DNA of 64,000 nucleotides from Bdellovibrionales bacterium (GCA_021731045.1 JAKFYE010000032.1:1-64000); one strand, 5' to 3'. Shown: positions 25,699-35,086, numbered from the stretch's first letter. Numbers and translations are program-made. Notes: a model not told the origin generated them from the letters alone.

Positions 25699-27030
25699 AT
25701 GTCAAAACGTCTCTCACTTAAAAAATTTCAAACTCTGATAATCGTTATTTTTTTAGGTCTTTTGTCGTCCTCCGCTTTTGCTAAAGTCACAATTGTTTCT
25801 ATTACGGGTGGATCCGTTGTTGATGCAAGCTCTTCAAGTTATATCGTTTACGGCGGAACAGCCGGTACGTGCGCAAACGGAACCAACACGTGTGATAGTT
25901 GTTCTGGTGGCTTAACGGCTTGCAACCGCGCGCGCATCACGGCGAGCACTGTTCTCACAATTCAATTTAGTTCAGATGCGCAAACAGGTTACGCTATGGT
26001 GGGCGATAACACGACGGGCGCCCTCGTAAAAGATTCTATCCCCCTCATTGCGAAAGGTGCGACTGGAACTGTTACGCTCACCTGGCAAGAGGTCTGCGCT
26101 AAGTTTGCGACTCCCGACGCCGATTGTGAAGGCGTCGATACGGCGGTGGCGTTGCGAGTGGGAATCGATTCTACAAATGATGACAAACTCGATAGCACAA
26201 CGGATGACTACGCAACCATCTCGTTTAAAGTTCAAGCCACGATGGCCGCGACGGTAGACCCTGATCACGCGGGAAGTTCCGTAACAGCTTCAAACGGAAT
26301 TTACACATGGTCTATTTATCCGGGAGATGCCAAAGTTTATTTAGAAAATGTTGGAGTCGACGAAGGCTTTCCCTCTTCTGCGAACGGAATTTTATATTCT
26401 AAATTTCATCTGCTCTATCGTAAGGGCACCTGTGCAGATGAAAGTCTTTTAACCAATAAAGTCGACAATGCTGCCGGAAATTACGAGGTCACAACGGGAA
26501 TTAAATCAGACGGAACATTAGATGATGACCGTTTTCTTGGATTTGAAAACGAAGTTCAGTATGTTTTTAAAATTGCAATTGAAGACCAAGCCGGCAATAT
26601 CGGTTTGTTCTACCCTAATTCCGCATCTCTGTGTGCTTCGGCGCCCCACTCCGAAACCCCTTCTGAAGTTTTCGGGCTTTTGAAAAATCAAAAAAATTGT
26701 TTTATTGCGACGGCCGCATTTGGGTCTCCATTTGAAAAGCACGTACAAACTTTAAGGCAGTTTCGCGATCACGTTTTATTAAAATTTAATTTAGGAAAAA
26801 AATTAGTCAGTATGTATTACGATTTAAGTCCGCCGTTGGCGCAAATTATTTCAGAATCAGAACCTCTAAAAGCCGCAACTCGTATCGCCCTCACTCCGGT
26901 TTGGACATTTGCTCTTTTATCGAGCGTGATTGGGTTTTGGCCGAGTTTAATTATTACTATATGCTTTATTCTCTCCTTCGGAATTGTTCTAAGTTGGTCT
27001 CGTAATCGTAAAACGGGAGCATCGAACTGA
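25699..27030 (+). CDS. Secreted protein with CFI-box C-terminal sorting-like region
   Basis: 443 residues: signal peptide (LIIVIFLGLLSSSAFA), a Ser/Thr/Gly-rich cysteine-containing passenger domain (CANGTNTCDSCSGGLTAC near residues 53-75), and a C-terminal module beginning CFIATAAFGSPFEKHVQTL, the hallmark of CFI-box-CTERM proteins, followed by a helical pair and a terminal membrane helix (WPSLIITICFILSFGIVL) with an Arg/Lys tail. The module is thought to be a membrane-anchoring or processing signal. The passenger is unrecognised. The gene overlaps the next one by a single base. Confidence 0.85.
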   Translation: MSKRLSLKKFQTLIIVIFLGLLSSSAFAKVTIVSITGGSVVDASSSSYIVYGGTAGTCANGTNTCDSCSGGLTACNRARITASTVLTIQFSSDAQTGYAMVGDNTTGALVKDSIPLIAKGATGTVTLTWQEVCAKFATPDADCEGVDTAVALRVGIDSTNDDKLDSTTDDYATISFKVQATMAATVDPDHAGSSVTASNGIYTWSIYPGDAKVYLENVGVDEGFPSSANGILYSKFHLLYRKGTCADESLLTNKVDNAAGNYEVTTGIKSDGTLDDDRFLGFENEVQYVFKIAIEDQAGNIGLFYPNSASLCASAPHSETPSEVFGLLKNQKNCFIATAAFGSPFEKHVQTLRQFRDHVLLKFNLGKKLVSMYYDLSPPLAQIISESEPLKAATRIALTPVWTFALLSSVIGFWPSLIITICFILSFGIVLSWSRNRKTGASN

Positions 27031-28037
27031 TGGTTCAAAACAAGACGCGACTCTCTGGCATTAGTGTTAAAAAGTTTTTTATAATCCTGTCAATTTTGAT
27101 GCCGAGCTTAGTTATTCAAGCTGCACCAAAAAAAATTTCGCCACCAAAATCAACGCCTAAGCCGCCCGAAGTCGCGGATGCCGAACTCGTAGAAGACGAC
27201 CCATCGCTTTCCAAAGAGGAAGAAGGATTTTTAAACGAAGAGTTTTCTCCTCCCCAAGAAGCTCCGTATACAGCAGAAGAATCAAGTCCGACAACTTCAC
27301 CTGTCACGTCTCAGCCGCTAGAGCCCTATCATCCCTCTTCTCCATCTCCAGCGCCAACAATACGCTTTGAACAAACGGGTTTAAAAAAGGTCACCGCTAA
27401 AGGTGAGTACATTTACAAAGTTGAAGAAAGTCCTCAAAGCTGGGCTACGCGATTTCGAATGGGTCCGTTTGCGCCACCTAATTTAGACAATACCCTCTCA
27501 AGCGGTGATATCATTTCGTTTTCTGATATTTACGGAACGTCACCGAACCTTATGTTCATGGTCGATGTGGAATATCAACTTTTGCGTAAAGTTGGCAAAC
27601 TCGGGCTCCGCCTTGGTACCGGGTTTTATACGGCCAATGGGCATGGACGCTTTCTTAAAAACCCGGCAAAAGTCAGCCGCGAAAAATACACATTTTTTTT
27701 AGCACCTAATGTTCTCGATGCCATTTATCACTTTGACTACTTTCGTAATCAAATTCTTGTGCCTTACGTGTTTGGTGGAGGCTACTATTTTACCTTTGCC
27801 GAGACCCGCGACGACAATATGCCTTTAAGATACGGGGGTGCTCTTGCTGCGAATGCGGGAGGAGGCCTTGCTCTTTTAGTTAATAGTTTTGATCGTCAAG
27901 CCAGTAACCAACTCGATGCTGAATACGGAATTAATAATATCTATCTAATTGGTGAGTACGAGCAAATCGTAGGGCTCAACTCCACTTTTGATTTTTCAAA
28001 TCAACTTTTCACCGGCGGCATTTTAATCGAATTCTAA
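27030..28037 (+). CDS. Outer-membrane barrel-like protein with Pro-rich linker
   Basis: 335 residues. A signal peptide with basic n-region ends near VIQAAP; residues 32-115 are an acidic Pro/Ser/Glu-rich linker without cysteines; residues 130-335 have alternating hydrophobic strands (KLGLRLGTGFYTANG, PYVFGGGYYFTFAE) and end GGILIEF with terminal Phe, as in outer-membrane barrels. It starts on the last base of the CFI-box gene (TGATG), so the two are strictly coupled and may act together on the surface. Confidence 0.75.
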   Translation: MVQNKTRLSGISVKKFFIILSILMPSLVIQAAPKKISPPKSTPKPPEVADAELVEDDPSLSKEEEGFLNEEFSPPQEAPYTAEESSPTTSPVTSQPLEPYHPSSPSPAPTIRFEQTGLKKVTAKGEYIYKVEESPQSWATRFRMGPFAPPNLDNTLSSGDIISFSDIYGTSPNLMFMVDVEYQLLRKVGKLGLRLGTGFYTANGHGRFLKNPAKVSREKYTFFLAPNVLDAIYHFDYFRNQILVPYVFGGGYYFTFAETRDDNMPLRYGGALAANAGGGLALLVNSFDRQASNQLDAEYGINNIYLIGEYEQIVGLNSTFDFSNQLFTGGILIEF

Positions 28038-28073
28038 TAGACGAATCCGCTCCTTGCGTTTAGATTCCGCCAC

Positions 28074-28862
28074 GTGGAACCTACTCGTTACAGAATTAAA
28101 TTACTTCTCTCATATGAAGGGACAACTTTTGAAGGTTGGCAGCGCCAGGCCGACGGCAAACAGACCATTCAAGCCGCTATCGAAGAGGGTCTTTTTAAAA
28201 TTTTTGGTCAAAAAATTGATGTCACAGGGGCCAGCCGCACAGACTCGGGAGTCCACGCTTTAGGACAAGTCGCGCATTTTGATAGCCCCAAAGACCCAGC
28301 CCTCTTTAAAGATTTTTGCTTTGCCCTTCAATCTGTTTTGCCGCGAAATATTGTCGCCAAGGGTGCTTGGTTAACGCCATCTGACTTTCATTCGAGCCGT
28401 AATGCGATTTCTAAAACCTATCGTTACGTCATTCATAACTCCCCTCGTCCTACTGCTTTGCGTCGTAATTTTACTTTATGGTCCAGACATCCGCTCGACC
28501 TCCAATATTTGAACGCGTGTGCAAAAATTATTGAAGGATTTCATGACTTTAAGAGCTTCCAAAATTCTGGCGGGAGTGTTGTCACATCCGAGCGTGAGGT
28601 GCTTTCAGCGAATTGGTCACGCACAGGCTCCTCAACCGTTGTATTTGATATTCACGGAAAGGGCTTTTTAAAGCAGATGGTGCGGAACTTAGTTGGGACC
28701 ATGCTCGATTTAGAGGCAGAAAAAGAACCCCTCTCGAAGTTCCAAGAGATCTTGGAATCTCGAGATCGGCGCCAAGCAGGATCGACAGCACCAGCAGCAG
28801 GCCTTTTTCTGCGTCGAATTTATTATCCCCAATCGCTTGACAATAAGTGCCGTAAACTTTAA
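28074..28862 (+). CDS. truA: tRNA pseudouridine synthase A
   Basis: Makes pseudouridine at positions 38-40 of the tRNA anticodon arm. 262 residues with the catalytic Asp57 in GASRTDSGVHALGQV, and the YEGTTFEGWQRQ and FLKQMVRNLVGTM motifs. The start is GTG at 28074. It lies 36 bp after the barrel gene and may share its transcript. Confidence 0.95.
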   Translation: MEPTRYRIKLLLSYEGTTFEGWQRQADGKQTIQAAIEEGLFKIFGQKIDVTGASRTDSGVHALGQVAHFDSPKDPALFKDFCFALQSVLPRNIVAKGAWLTPSDFHSSRNAISKTYRYVIHNSPRPTALRRNFTLWSRHPLDLQYLNACAKIIEGFHDFKSFQNSGGSVVTSEREVLSANWSRTGSSTVVFDIHGKGFLKQMVRNLVGTMLDLEAEKEPLSKFQEILESRDRRQAGSTAPAAGLFLRRIYYPQSLDNKCRKL

Positions 28863-29046
28863 AAAAACCTCTCGTTCTTAAGCACTTACAAGAGATTTAA
28901 GCCGCTTGATTCGCTTACCTCTATTTGTTTTTACTAGTGGGTTGTTCGAATTGACGGTGCTTTGAACAGTTGAATTTAGATTTTAGTAAATTTTAAAAGT
29001 AATAAGAAGTATGCAAAGTTAGCAGAGAAGTACTGCGGAGATATAA

Positions 29047-29481
29047 ATGAAAACGTGGAATGCAAAAGTTGATGAAGTTGAACGCAAATGGTGGCTTGTT
29101 GATGCTACTGACCAAACATTAGGCCGTCTTGCAACTCAAGTGGCTCAAGTTATTCGTGGAAAAAACAAACCTACATTTACTCCGAACGTTGATACGGGTG
29201 ATTTTGTTATCGTCGTAAATGCAGAAAAAATAAAAATGACGGGCGCCAAACTTCAACAAAAAATGTACTACCGTCACTCTCGCTTCTTTGGTGGACTTAA
29301 AGGTTTCACTGCAGAAGAAATGATCGAAAAAGATCCAACGTTTGTTATCGAAGAAGCCGTTAAAGGTATGCTTCCAAAAACAAAATTAGGACGTCAGCTG
29401 TTACTTAAATTAAAAACTTACCAAGGCGGAGATCATCCTCACGCGACTCAAAAACCTGAAGCTTTAAAGATTAACGGATAA
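29047..29481 (+). CDS. rplM: 50S ribosomal protein L13
   Basis: Large-subunit protein that binds 23S rRNA early in assembly. 144 residues, full length, with [19 protein letters not shown] and the [12 protein letters not shown] signature. GCGGAGA precedes the ATG. First of the standard rplM-rpsI pair. The 184 bp upstream contain a possible promoter with TTGACG near 28952 but no convincing -10 at ideal spacing. Confidence 0.98.
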   Translation: MKTWNAKVDEVERKWWLVDATDQTLGRLATQVAQVIRGKNKPTFTPNVDTGDFVIVVNAEKIKMTGAKLQQKMYYRHSRFFGGLKGFTAEEMIEKDPTFVIEEAVKGMLPKTKLGRQLLLKLKTYQGGDHPHATQKPEALKING

Positions 29482-29492
29482 GGAACACACGA

Positions 29493-29888
29493 ATGTCAGC
29501 AGCAAAATATTACTACGGAACAGGAAGAAGAAAAACGAGTGCAGCTCGAGTTTATTTGAAGCCAGGAACAGGCGAAGTCGTTGTTAACGGTCGCACGTTT
29601 ACTGACTTTGTAAAAAGAAAATCATCTCAAATGGTGGCGATGCAATCCGTAGAACTCGTAGGTGCTCGCAACAAATTCGATATGAATATTAAAGTTATTG
29701 GTGGTGGTGAAGCAGGCCAAGCCGGCGCCATCCGATTAGGAATTGCACGTGCTCTTACAGTTTTCGATGCGTCTCTTCGCGGAACTCTTAAAGCCGCTGG
29801 CTTCTTAACTCGTGACCCAAGAATGGTTGAGAGAAAGAAATACGGAAAATCGGGAGCAAGAAAGCGTTACCAATACTCAAAACGTTAA
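29493..29888 (+). CDS. rpsI: 30S ribosomal protein S9
   Basis: Small-subunit protein whose basic C-terminal tail reaches the P-site tRNA. 131 residues: YYGTGRRKTSAARVYL at the start, GGGEAGQAGAIRLGIARAL, and the terminal SGARKRYQYSKR with the conserved final Lys-Arg. An AAGGA precedes the ATG; an intrinsic terminator follows directly. Confidence 0.98.
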   Translation: MSAAKYYYGTGRRKTSAARVYLKPGTGEVVVNGRTFTDFVKRKSSQMVAMQSVELVGARNKFDMNIKVIGGGEAGQAGAIRLGIARALTVFDASLRGTLKAAGFLTRDPRMVERKKYGKSGARKRYQYSKR

Positions 29889-29910
29889 AAGACGTTTGGT
29901 ATTTCAGTTC

Positions 29911-29941
29911 AAAAAAGGAGCCTACCGGCTCCTTTTTTTTT
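29911..29941 (+). terminator. Intrinsic terminator after rpsI
   Basis: GGAGCC (29917-29922), loop TACC, GGCTCC (29927-29932), flanked by an A-run and followed by nine T. A textbook Rho-independent terminator for rplM-rpsI. Confidence 0.95.
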
Positions 29942-30038
29942 GCCTTAACTCTTCATCAAATATTAAAAGATAATCACCACATTACTTTTTCTAATGTCTT
30001 TATTGAAGTAAACCGAATGCCTGTGATACGTCTGTCGC

Positions 30039-30944
30039 ATGTTTATTGATAAAATCAATCTCAACCATTTGCGTATTTTCGAATGTGTCTTTCGTACTCG
30101 GAGCATGACGATGGCCGCCGACGAGCTTCACCTGACGCAATCGGGAGTCAGCCAACACATCAAAACTCTCGAAGAGAGTTTAAATATTAAACTTTTTGAC
30201 CGCATCAACCAAAAGTTAATTCCCACGAACGAAGGTAAAACACTTTTTGAAATGAGTGCGCCCATTTTAAATCAAATTGAACATGGCCTTCAAGAACTTC
30301 GCGGAGAGAACACGGCCCTTACTGGCACGGTTTCTCTCGGTATGCCGATGGAGTTTGGCCATAATATGATTATGCCTTTGATCTCGGATATTTCTAAAAA
30401 ACATTTAGGTATTAAGTTTCGCATTCGTTTTGGTTTAGCCGAAGAAATGAATAATTTAATTTTAAATGGCGATGTTGATTTCGCATTTGTCGATGCGTTC
30501 GCGTTTGATCGTCGAATCACAACCGAAGTTGTTTTTGAAGAGACACTCGAGCTTTGGGCGAACCATACAACTAAGTTACCAGCCATGAAAGATCCAAAAA
30601 AGTTTTTTGAAAGTCTCGATTATATTGAATATCAAGAGAATGCACCGGTTTTGCGAATGTGGTTGGAACATCACTTTGGACTTAAGAATATTACGCTTAA
30701 TATTCGTGCGCGCGTGCCAAGTGTTTTAGGTGTCGCCATGTTTATATTAAGTGGCGCAGGCGCAGGTATTCTCCCGGAGCATAAAGCTTTAAAACTTCAA
30801 GAGAACGGACATAACTTGCAAAAAATTAAAGGCGGTAAGACGCCATTAAAAAACTCTATTAACATTGCCTATCTCGGACAACGGAGTTTAAGCCCTGTCT
30901 CTTTAAAAGTCCGACAACTTCTGATTAGTGCTCTAAAATCTTAA
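30039..30944 (+). CDS. LysR-family transcriptional regulator
   Basis: 301 residues. Residues 5-64 form the LysR winged helix-turn-helix (LNHLRIFECVF, MAADELHLTQSGVSQHIKTLEE); the remainder is a periplasmic-binding-like effector domain (SLGMPMEFGHNMIMPLIS, GDVDFAFVDAFA). The effector is unknown. LysR proteins usually control a divergent neighbour, but the gene to the left is rpsI on the same strand behind a terminator, so its target is probably elsewhere. Confidence 0.93.
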   Translation: MFIDKINLNHLRIFECVFRTRSMTMAADELHLTQSGVSQHIKTLEESLNIKLFDRINQKLIPTNEGKTLFEMSAPILNQIEHGLQELRGENTALTGTVSLGMPMEFGHNMIMPLISDISKKHLGIKFRIRFGLAEEMNNLILNGDVDFAFVDAFAFDRRITTEVVFEETLELWANHTTKLPAMKDPKKFFESLDYIEYQENAPVLRMWLEHHFGLKNITLNIRARVPSVLGVAMFILSGAGAGILPEHKALKLQENGHNLQKIKGGKTPLKNSINIAYLGQRSLSPVSLKVRQLLISALKS

Positions 30945-30947
30945 AAT

Positions 30948-31952
30948 TTATTCTGTGAGGATGTAGTTCAGAGGATCAACAGGGAGACCGTTGACTCGAA
31001 CTTCATAATGAAGATGCGTTCCTGTAGAACGGCCGGTGCTGCCCGTGGCGGTAATCACATCGCCTCGTTTTACTTTTTGTCCGACAACAACAAAAAGTTG
31101 AGAGTTATGTCCGTAACGAGTGACCACACCGTAGCCATGATCGATGGAAACGAGTTTACCATAACCTTGATCGTAGCCCGCATAACTTACAACTCCGTCT
31201 GCCGGAGCATAGACAGGAGTTCCAGGGGCCGAAGCAATGTCGACACCTTGGTGAAGGGCAGCTTTACCCGAAAAAGGAGACATACGATAACCAAAACGTG
31301 ACGTGATCCAACCCATCGCCGGCTTCATACTTGGAGTTGATCGCAAAAGACTTTGGCGACTTGAGAGTGACTCCCATAATTGCAAAACGCCCTGCTCCCG
31401 AAGTGCGGTGTCTTTAACCGCTTTTTCAATTCGCACGGAAAGTGAGGCATAATCTTTATGTTCCTCATTGGCTAACTCTCCAACGGCTACATCCAATGGT
31501 GCTTTTTCAAAAAATACGGAGTCTTCTTTACCAATGAACGAAGCCGGACCGCGCTCTTCCATCGGTTCGTTGAAAGCTTCAATGTTGTCTGTGGCTTGGG
31601 GTTGGGGGCCAAGTGCTAATTTTACAGTGCGGTTTTCATCGTCCGTTCCGGTAATCAATTCTAATTTTGTAGCAAAACTTTTAACCCGTTCGAGGCCGCC
31701 CTCAAGATTGGCCAGTTTACTTTCGACCACTTCAAATTGACTGCGAAGCTGACGGTTTTCTGCACGTAAACGTTTGTTTTCGATGGATTGAGCTAGCAAC
31801 CCGATATAATCGATAAAGGCGGCAAGTCCGACCACCGCAATGATAATTCCAAAGAGCGAAAGCGTTTTGAGCCACGCACTTGAAACCACATAACGACGAA
31901 CCACTCCCCGTCGATCTGAAGCAACTAAGAATGTGACTTTCTTTCTATCCAA
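30948..31952 (-). CDS. M23 (LytM) peptidase with coiled coil
   Basis: 334 residues. One N-terminal membrane helix (about 27-48), a coiled coil (55-100), a linker, and a C-terminal LytM domain with all zinc ligands: HQGVDIA, GHNS and HLHYEV. Such proteins cleave or regulate cleavage of peptidoglycan cross-links. With the helix and coiled coil it resembles envelope M23 proteins used in growth or division. Convergent with the LysR gene with 3 bp between stops. Confidence 0.92.
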   Translation of the reverse strand: MDRKKVTFLVASDRRGVVRRYVVSSAWLKTLSLFGIIIAVVGLAAFIDYIGLLAQSIENKRLRAENRQLRSQFEVVESKLANLEGGLERVKSFATKLELITGTDDENRTVKLALGPQPQATDNIEAFNEPMEERGPASFIGKEDSVFFEKAPLDVAVGELANEEHKDYASLSVRIEKAVKDTALREQGVLQLWESLSSRQSLLRSTPSMKPAMGWITSRFGYRMSPFSGKAALHQGVDIASAPGTPVYAPADGVVSYAGYDQGYGKLVSIDHGYGVVTRYGHNSQLFVVVGQKVKRGDVITATGSTGRSTGTHLHYEVRVNGLPVDPLNYILTE

Positions 31953-32012
31953 TATTTAACCCTCTCGAATTATTATGTAGCAGATCTTCTGCTTGCGCAT
32001 CGAGTCCTATGA

Positions 32013-32750
32013 CTAGTTTTTGTCCTCTGAAACACTTAATAACAAGACTGTAACGTTGTCATCCCCTCCGTTAGAATTTGCCTCATTTATTAGATTGGGC
32101 ACAATCTCAGCGGTCGGAGATTTACGGCAAATTTCCGCAATTTTTTGATCCGCGACCAGACCCGACAGACCGTCACTACAGACAAGAATAATGTCTCCTG
32201 GCTTTAATTTCTTTTGGATAACATCACAGTTAATTTCGCTTTCAAAACCCACGCTTCGCGTTATAACGTTTTTAGCGTGGTAATTTAAGGCCTGGATTTC
32301 GGTGAGCATTCCGGCTCGCAATTGTTCGTTCACCAATGAATGATCTTCAGTGAGCTGCCAAAATCCTTCGGGTGTTGAAAGATAGGCACGGGAATCTCCG
32401 ACATTTCCTATGTAAATGTGCTCGTCACGAATCAGTGTCACCACCATTGTGGTTCCCATTCCGCGAAGTTCCGATCGGCGCTGACTTTCATCGTACACGC
32501 GTTGACTTGCGCGCTTATACGCTCGTGAAACGAGCTCGCGTGCATCGATTCCCGATTCTTTGCTAAAACTTTCTTGAATGACTTCTTTAACGGTCTTTGA
32601 AGCCAAAGCAGACGCAACTTCGCCTCCATTATGCCCGCCCATACCATCAGCCACGATATAAAGACCTAAGTCGGGGGCAAGCAAAAATGTATCTTGGTTG
32701 TTATCTCGTTTACGACCAACATCCGTTTGGCACCAAACATCTACTCGCAT
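32013..32750 (-). CDS. PP2C-type serine/threonine phosphatase
   Basis: 245 residues; removes phosphate from Ser/Thr on target proteins using two metals. All motifs are present: DVGRKRDNNQD, VADGMGGHNGGE, GNVGDSRAYL, SDGLSGLV and GGDDNVTVLL. Cytoplasmic, without extra domains, like PrpC/Stp partners of PknB-type kinases; no kinase gene is visible in this window. It lies 60 bp upstream of the M23 gene on the same strand. Confidence 0.95.
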   Translation of the reverse strand: MRVDVWCQTDVGRKRDNNQDTFLLAPDLGLYIVADGMGGHNGGEVASALASKTVKEVIQESFSKESGIDARELVSRAYKRASQRVYDESQRRSELRGMGTTMVVTLIRDEHIYIGNVGDSRAYLSTPEGFWQLTEDHSLVNEQLRAGMLTEIQALNYHAKNVITRSVGFESEINCDVIQKKLKPGDIILVCSDGLSGLVADQKIAEICRKSPTAEIVPNLINEANSNGGDDNVTVLLLSVSEDKN

Positions 32751-32845
32751 TCTAAAAGTCTATAGAAATCTACTGTCCGATCCAAGCATAAAATCCCTCA
32801 ACCACCTTTGAAGCTTTACCGATAAAGATTCAAAGGTCGTCAAGA

Positions 32846-33820
32846 ATGAAGAAAACGCTCCGCATATCTTTAATACTTTCCATCCTACTTCACTTAACGG
32901 TGACGTTCTTTTTACTTCATCTTGATAAAAAAACGAAGATTGAAACCCGACCGCTCGATATTACGATTATCGACTCCGAAAAACTGAACTCCGAAAAATT
33001 AGTATCACGGCAGATCGTGGATCAAAATAAAAAGTCGGTGAATGAAGACACGCCCGAAAAGGCTAAATACTTAAGCCGCAACAATCAAAAAGTTGCAGAA
33101 GAAACTAAAGCGCAAAATCACGGTCGATTTAGCAACCAAGCCCATCAAGCGATGGCCGAAAAAAATAAACCTCAGCAAGAACAATTAGAAAAACCAAAAG
33201 CGAAGTTAAGCCAAGCTCAAAAAAATCTTGAAGAGCGAAAACCTCAACCAGCACCTTGGGAAGTCGAAGTTCAAAAAACACAGTCAGGCCTTCCGGTTTT
33301 AGAAGCACTTAAACCCAAATTTGATTGGAACAAAATGGCCGGTCAAAATTTAAAGCGAGCCGTTGAAGATCCAGGAGAAGTCAGCGCAACAGATGATCAC
33401 CTTAAAGATACAAAGCTGGGCGCGCAGACCATGTTGAACACGCGTGAATTTATTTATTTTAGTTACTACAACCGCATCAAGAGTCAGTTACAACAGTATT
33501 GGGAGCCTAAAATAAAAGCCAAAGTCATGCGGATGTTCCAACAAGGTCGTCAATTGGCCTCGGAACAAGATCGCATCACAAGACTCCGAATTACTTTAAA
33601 TGAAAAAGGGGTTTTAGTCGGCGTGGCCGTTGTAAATAATTCGGGCGTTCAAGAACTTGATGACGCCGCCATCGAAGCCTTCCGTGCCGCAGCTCCGTTT
33701 CCGAATCCACCAAAGGGCATCGTCGAAAGCGACGGCACAATTAAAATCGACTGGAGCTTCATCCTCGAAGCACGAGAGATGCCATCATTCCGATTCAAAG
33801 CCGCCCGCGCGGGTATGTAA
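32846..33820 (+). CDS. TonB/TolA-like energy-transducer protein
   Basis: 324 residues. Short cytoplasmic N-terminus, one membrane helix (about 6-24, LILSILLHLTVTFFLL), a long Lys/Gln/Glu/Pro-rich periplasmic spacer (40-170), and a C-terminal TonB/TolA fold with RITLNEKGVLVGVAVV and DDAAIEAFRAAAPFPNPP. It should span the periplasm and pass energy or force from an inner-membrane motor to an outer-membrane partner. No ExbBD or TolQR gene is adjacent, so TonB and TolA cannot be told apart. Confidence 0.87.
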   Translation: MKKTLRISLILSILLHLTVTFFLLHLDKKTKIETRPLDITIIDSEKLNSEKLVSRQIVDQNKKSVNEDTPEKAKYLSRNNQKVAEETKAQNHGRFSNQAHQAMAEKNKPQQEQLEKPKAKLSQAQKNLEERKPQPAPWEVEVQKTQSGLPVLEALKPKFDWNKMAGQNLKRAVEDPGEVSATDDHLKDTKLGAQTMLNTREFIYFSYYNRIKSQLQQYWEPKIKAKVMRMFQQGRQLASEQDRITRLRITLNEKGVLVGVAVVNNSGVQELDDAAIEAFRAAAPFPNPPKGIVESDGTIKIDWSFILEAREMPSFRFKAARAGM

Positions 33821-33832
33821 GCTCACCAGCAC

Positions 33833-33880
33833 AAAAAAAAGAGCAAACACGTTTTCATGTTTGCACTCTTTATTTTTAAT
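33833..33880. terminator. Bidirectional terminator between convergent genes
   Basis: Inverted repeat AGAGCAAACACG / CATGTTTGCACTCT with a short loop and a 2-nt bulge, preceded by eight A (a T-run for the minus strand) and followed by TATTTTTAAT on the plus strand. It can end both the TonB-like gene and the lipoprotein gene at 33901. Confidence 0.85.
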
Positions 33881-33900
33881 ATAGAATTGTAGTTGTTTAA

Positions 33901-34788
33901 TTAAAACGTAATACCAAAATCCGATTTTATTTCTTCTTCTGAAGACGGCACGCCGTTAACGAAGGCTTCTTTTTTCCCATTGGTTTCGAACACTGCGATA
34001 ACAATTTCAAAATCTTCAAAATGCAATGTCAATAATGACTGTGCTTTATCAAGTTCTGGCTTTTTAAGAGCTTCTACAGACATTTTTACTTTTGCTTGAA
34101 TGCCTTCGGCGAATGTTATTGCACCCGTCACTGTTATTTCTGAGTAGGAGGCTCCTTGGAGCATCTTACCATCTGTTCCTCTGCGAACATTCTCCATAAT
34201 TGAACTGCCCTTGCTTTCTGAAATCATTCGAACAGCCATGGACTTTTGAGCGAGCACCTTATCTAAAACTTCTTTTTTATCTGATGATGTTGTCGTTTGC
34301 GTACCAGAATATATACCAGCATCCACATCACGCTGAGTTAAAGTAAACGTCTCTCGGCTTTCTTGAATATAGCTAATCGGGCATTTGTCGCCGGAGATCG
34401 ATTCGGTTTTGATACTAACCGCGGTTTCCCCAACTTCACTTATTTGGCTTGTCGAGTTTGTTTGTGGGGCTGTGCAATTGGCTTTCATCATTTCTAAAAC
34501 CGCTTTTCCATCCGCATTGAGTTTCGCCAAATCGCTTTCACGTTTTTTCCAATCCGAATATTTATCGAAAATCAAATCTGTCGCAGGTAAATTAGCATCT
34601 TGAGCCTTCAACCACTGACTTACTTTTGCTTTTTGTTCTGCCTTAAGAGGTTTAGCTGACATCATCTCTGTTTTAAAATTTTGTTTAAACTCTAATGAAG
34701 TCCCGCCTCCGCCACCTTCGGATTTTTTATCATTCGAACATCCAACAGCTACAACTGTCAGTGCGATCATCATTAATTTCTTATTCAT
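33901..34788 (-). CDS. Lipoprotein of unknown function
   Basis: 295 residues with a lipobox VAVGC-S at residue 17 followed by a Gly-rich linker. The mature part has two cysteines (MKANCTAPQT and GDKCPISY) and an acidic, mostly helical N-terminal half, then a beta-rich half (SYSEITVTGAITFAEGIQAKVKM). Unrecognised. Single-gene unit bordered by a terminator and by a repeat-containing intergenic region. Confidence 0.75.
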   Translation of the reverse strand: MNKKLMMIALTVVAVGCSNDKKSEGGGGGTSLEFKQNFKTEMMSAKPLKAEQKAKVSQWLKAQDANLPATDLIFDKYSDWKKRESDLAKLNADGKAVLEMMKANCTAPQTNSTSQISEVGETAVSIKTESISGDKCPISYIQESRETFTLTQRDVDAGIYSGTQTTTSSDKKEVLDKVLAQKSMAVRMISESKGSSIMENVRRGTDGKMLQGASYSEITVTGAITFAEGIQAKVKMSVEALKKPELDKAQSLLTLHFEDFEIVIAVFETNGKKEAFVNGVPSSEEEIKSDFGITF

Positions 34789-34923
34789 TGTGACTCCTGC
34801 AATTTTTAGCGGCCTAAGCCCATTTACGGCGCTCAGACAAACCCTGAGCTACCGCTATTTTTGTTAATAACCTTTTCAGCAGCCTGAACTGCAAACACCA
34901 TCCCAAATCACAAACAAAACCCC

Positions 34924-34941
34924 AAAACGGGGACGGAGCTC
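34924..34941 (+). repeat. GGGGACGGAGCTC repeat, left arm
   Basis: AAAACGGGGACGGAGCTC. It is the exact inverse of 34984-35001, with 42 bp between, so the pair could form an 18-bp hairpin. Same motif in other orientations at 35025-35042 and 60673-60690. Confidence 0.9.
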
Positions 34942-34983
34942 ACACGTGTTCAAATAAAGTAAGTTATTGCAGTGACTTAGAAG

Positions 34984-35001
34984 AGCTCCGTCCCCGTTTT
35001 G
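34984..35001 (-). repeat. GGGGACGGAGCTC repeat, right arm
   Basis: GAGCTCCGTCCCCGTTTT, exact reverse complement of 34924-34941. Part of a REP-like family in the window; the rest of the 34789-35160 intergenic region contains no gene. Confidence 0.9.
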
Positions 35002-35024
35002 CGTGTTTTTTAGTAGCTTGAAAG

Positions 35025-35042
35025 AGCTCCGCCCCCAAATTG
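35025..35042 (-). repeat. GGGGACGGAGCTC repeat, variant copy
   Basis: GAGCTCCGCCCCCAAATT, i.e. AATTTGGGGGCGGAGCTC read on the minus strand. One base of the core differs and the flank matches the distant copy at 60673 rather than its neighbours. Confidence 0.85.
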
Positions 35043-35063
35043 AAGTGGAGATTATATGGAAGA

Positions 35064-35086
35064 ATCCCGGCGAAGCGGGATTTTTC
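35064..35086 (+). terminator. Terminator-like hairpin
   Basis: AATCCCG, loop GCGAAG, CGGGATT, then TTT. A good Rho-independent shape reading rightward, but no plus-strand gene lies upstream. It may be a relic of lost coding sequence or part of the repeat cluster. Confidence 0.6.

Noticed and set aside
28940-28955. GTTCGAA resembling a tRNA T-loop
   Set aside because: No acceptor or anticodon stem can be built around it.
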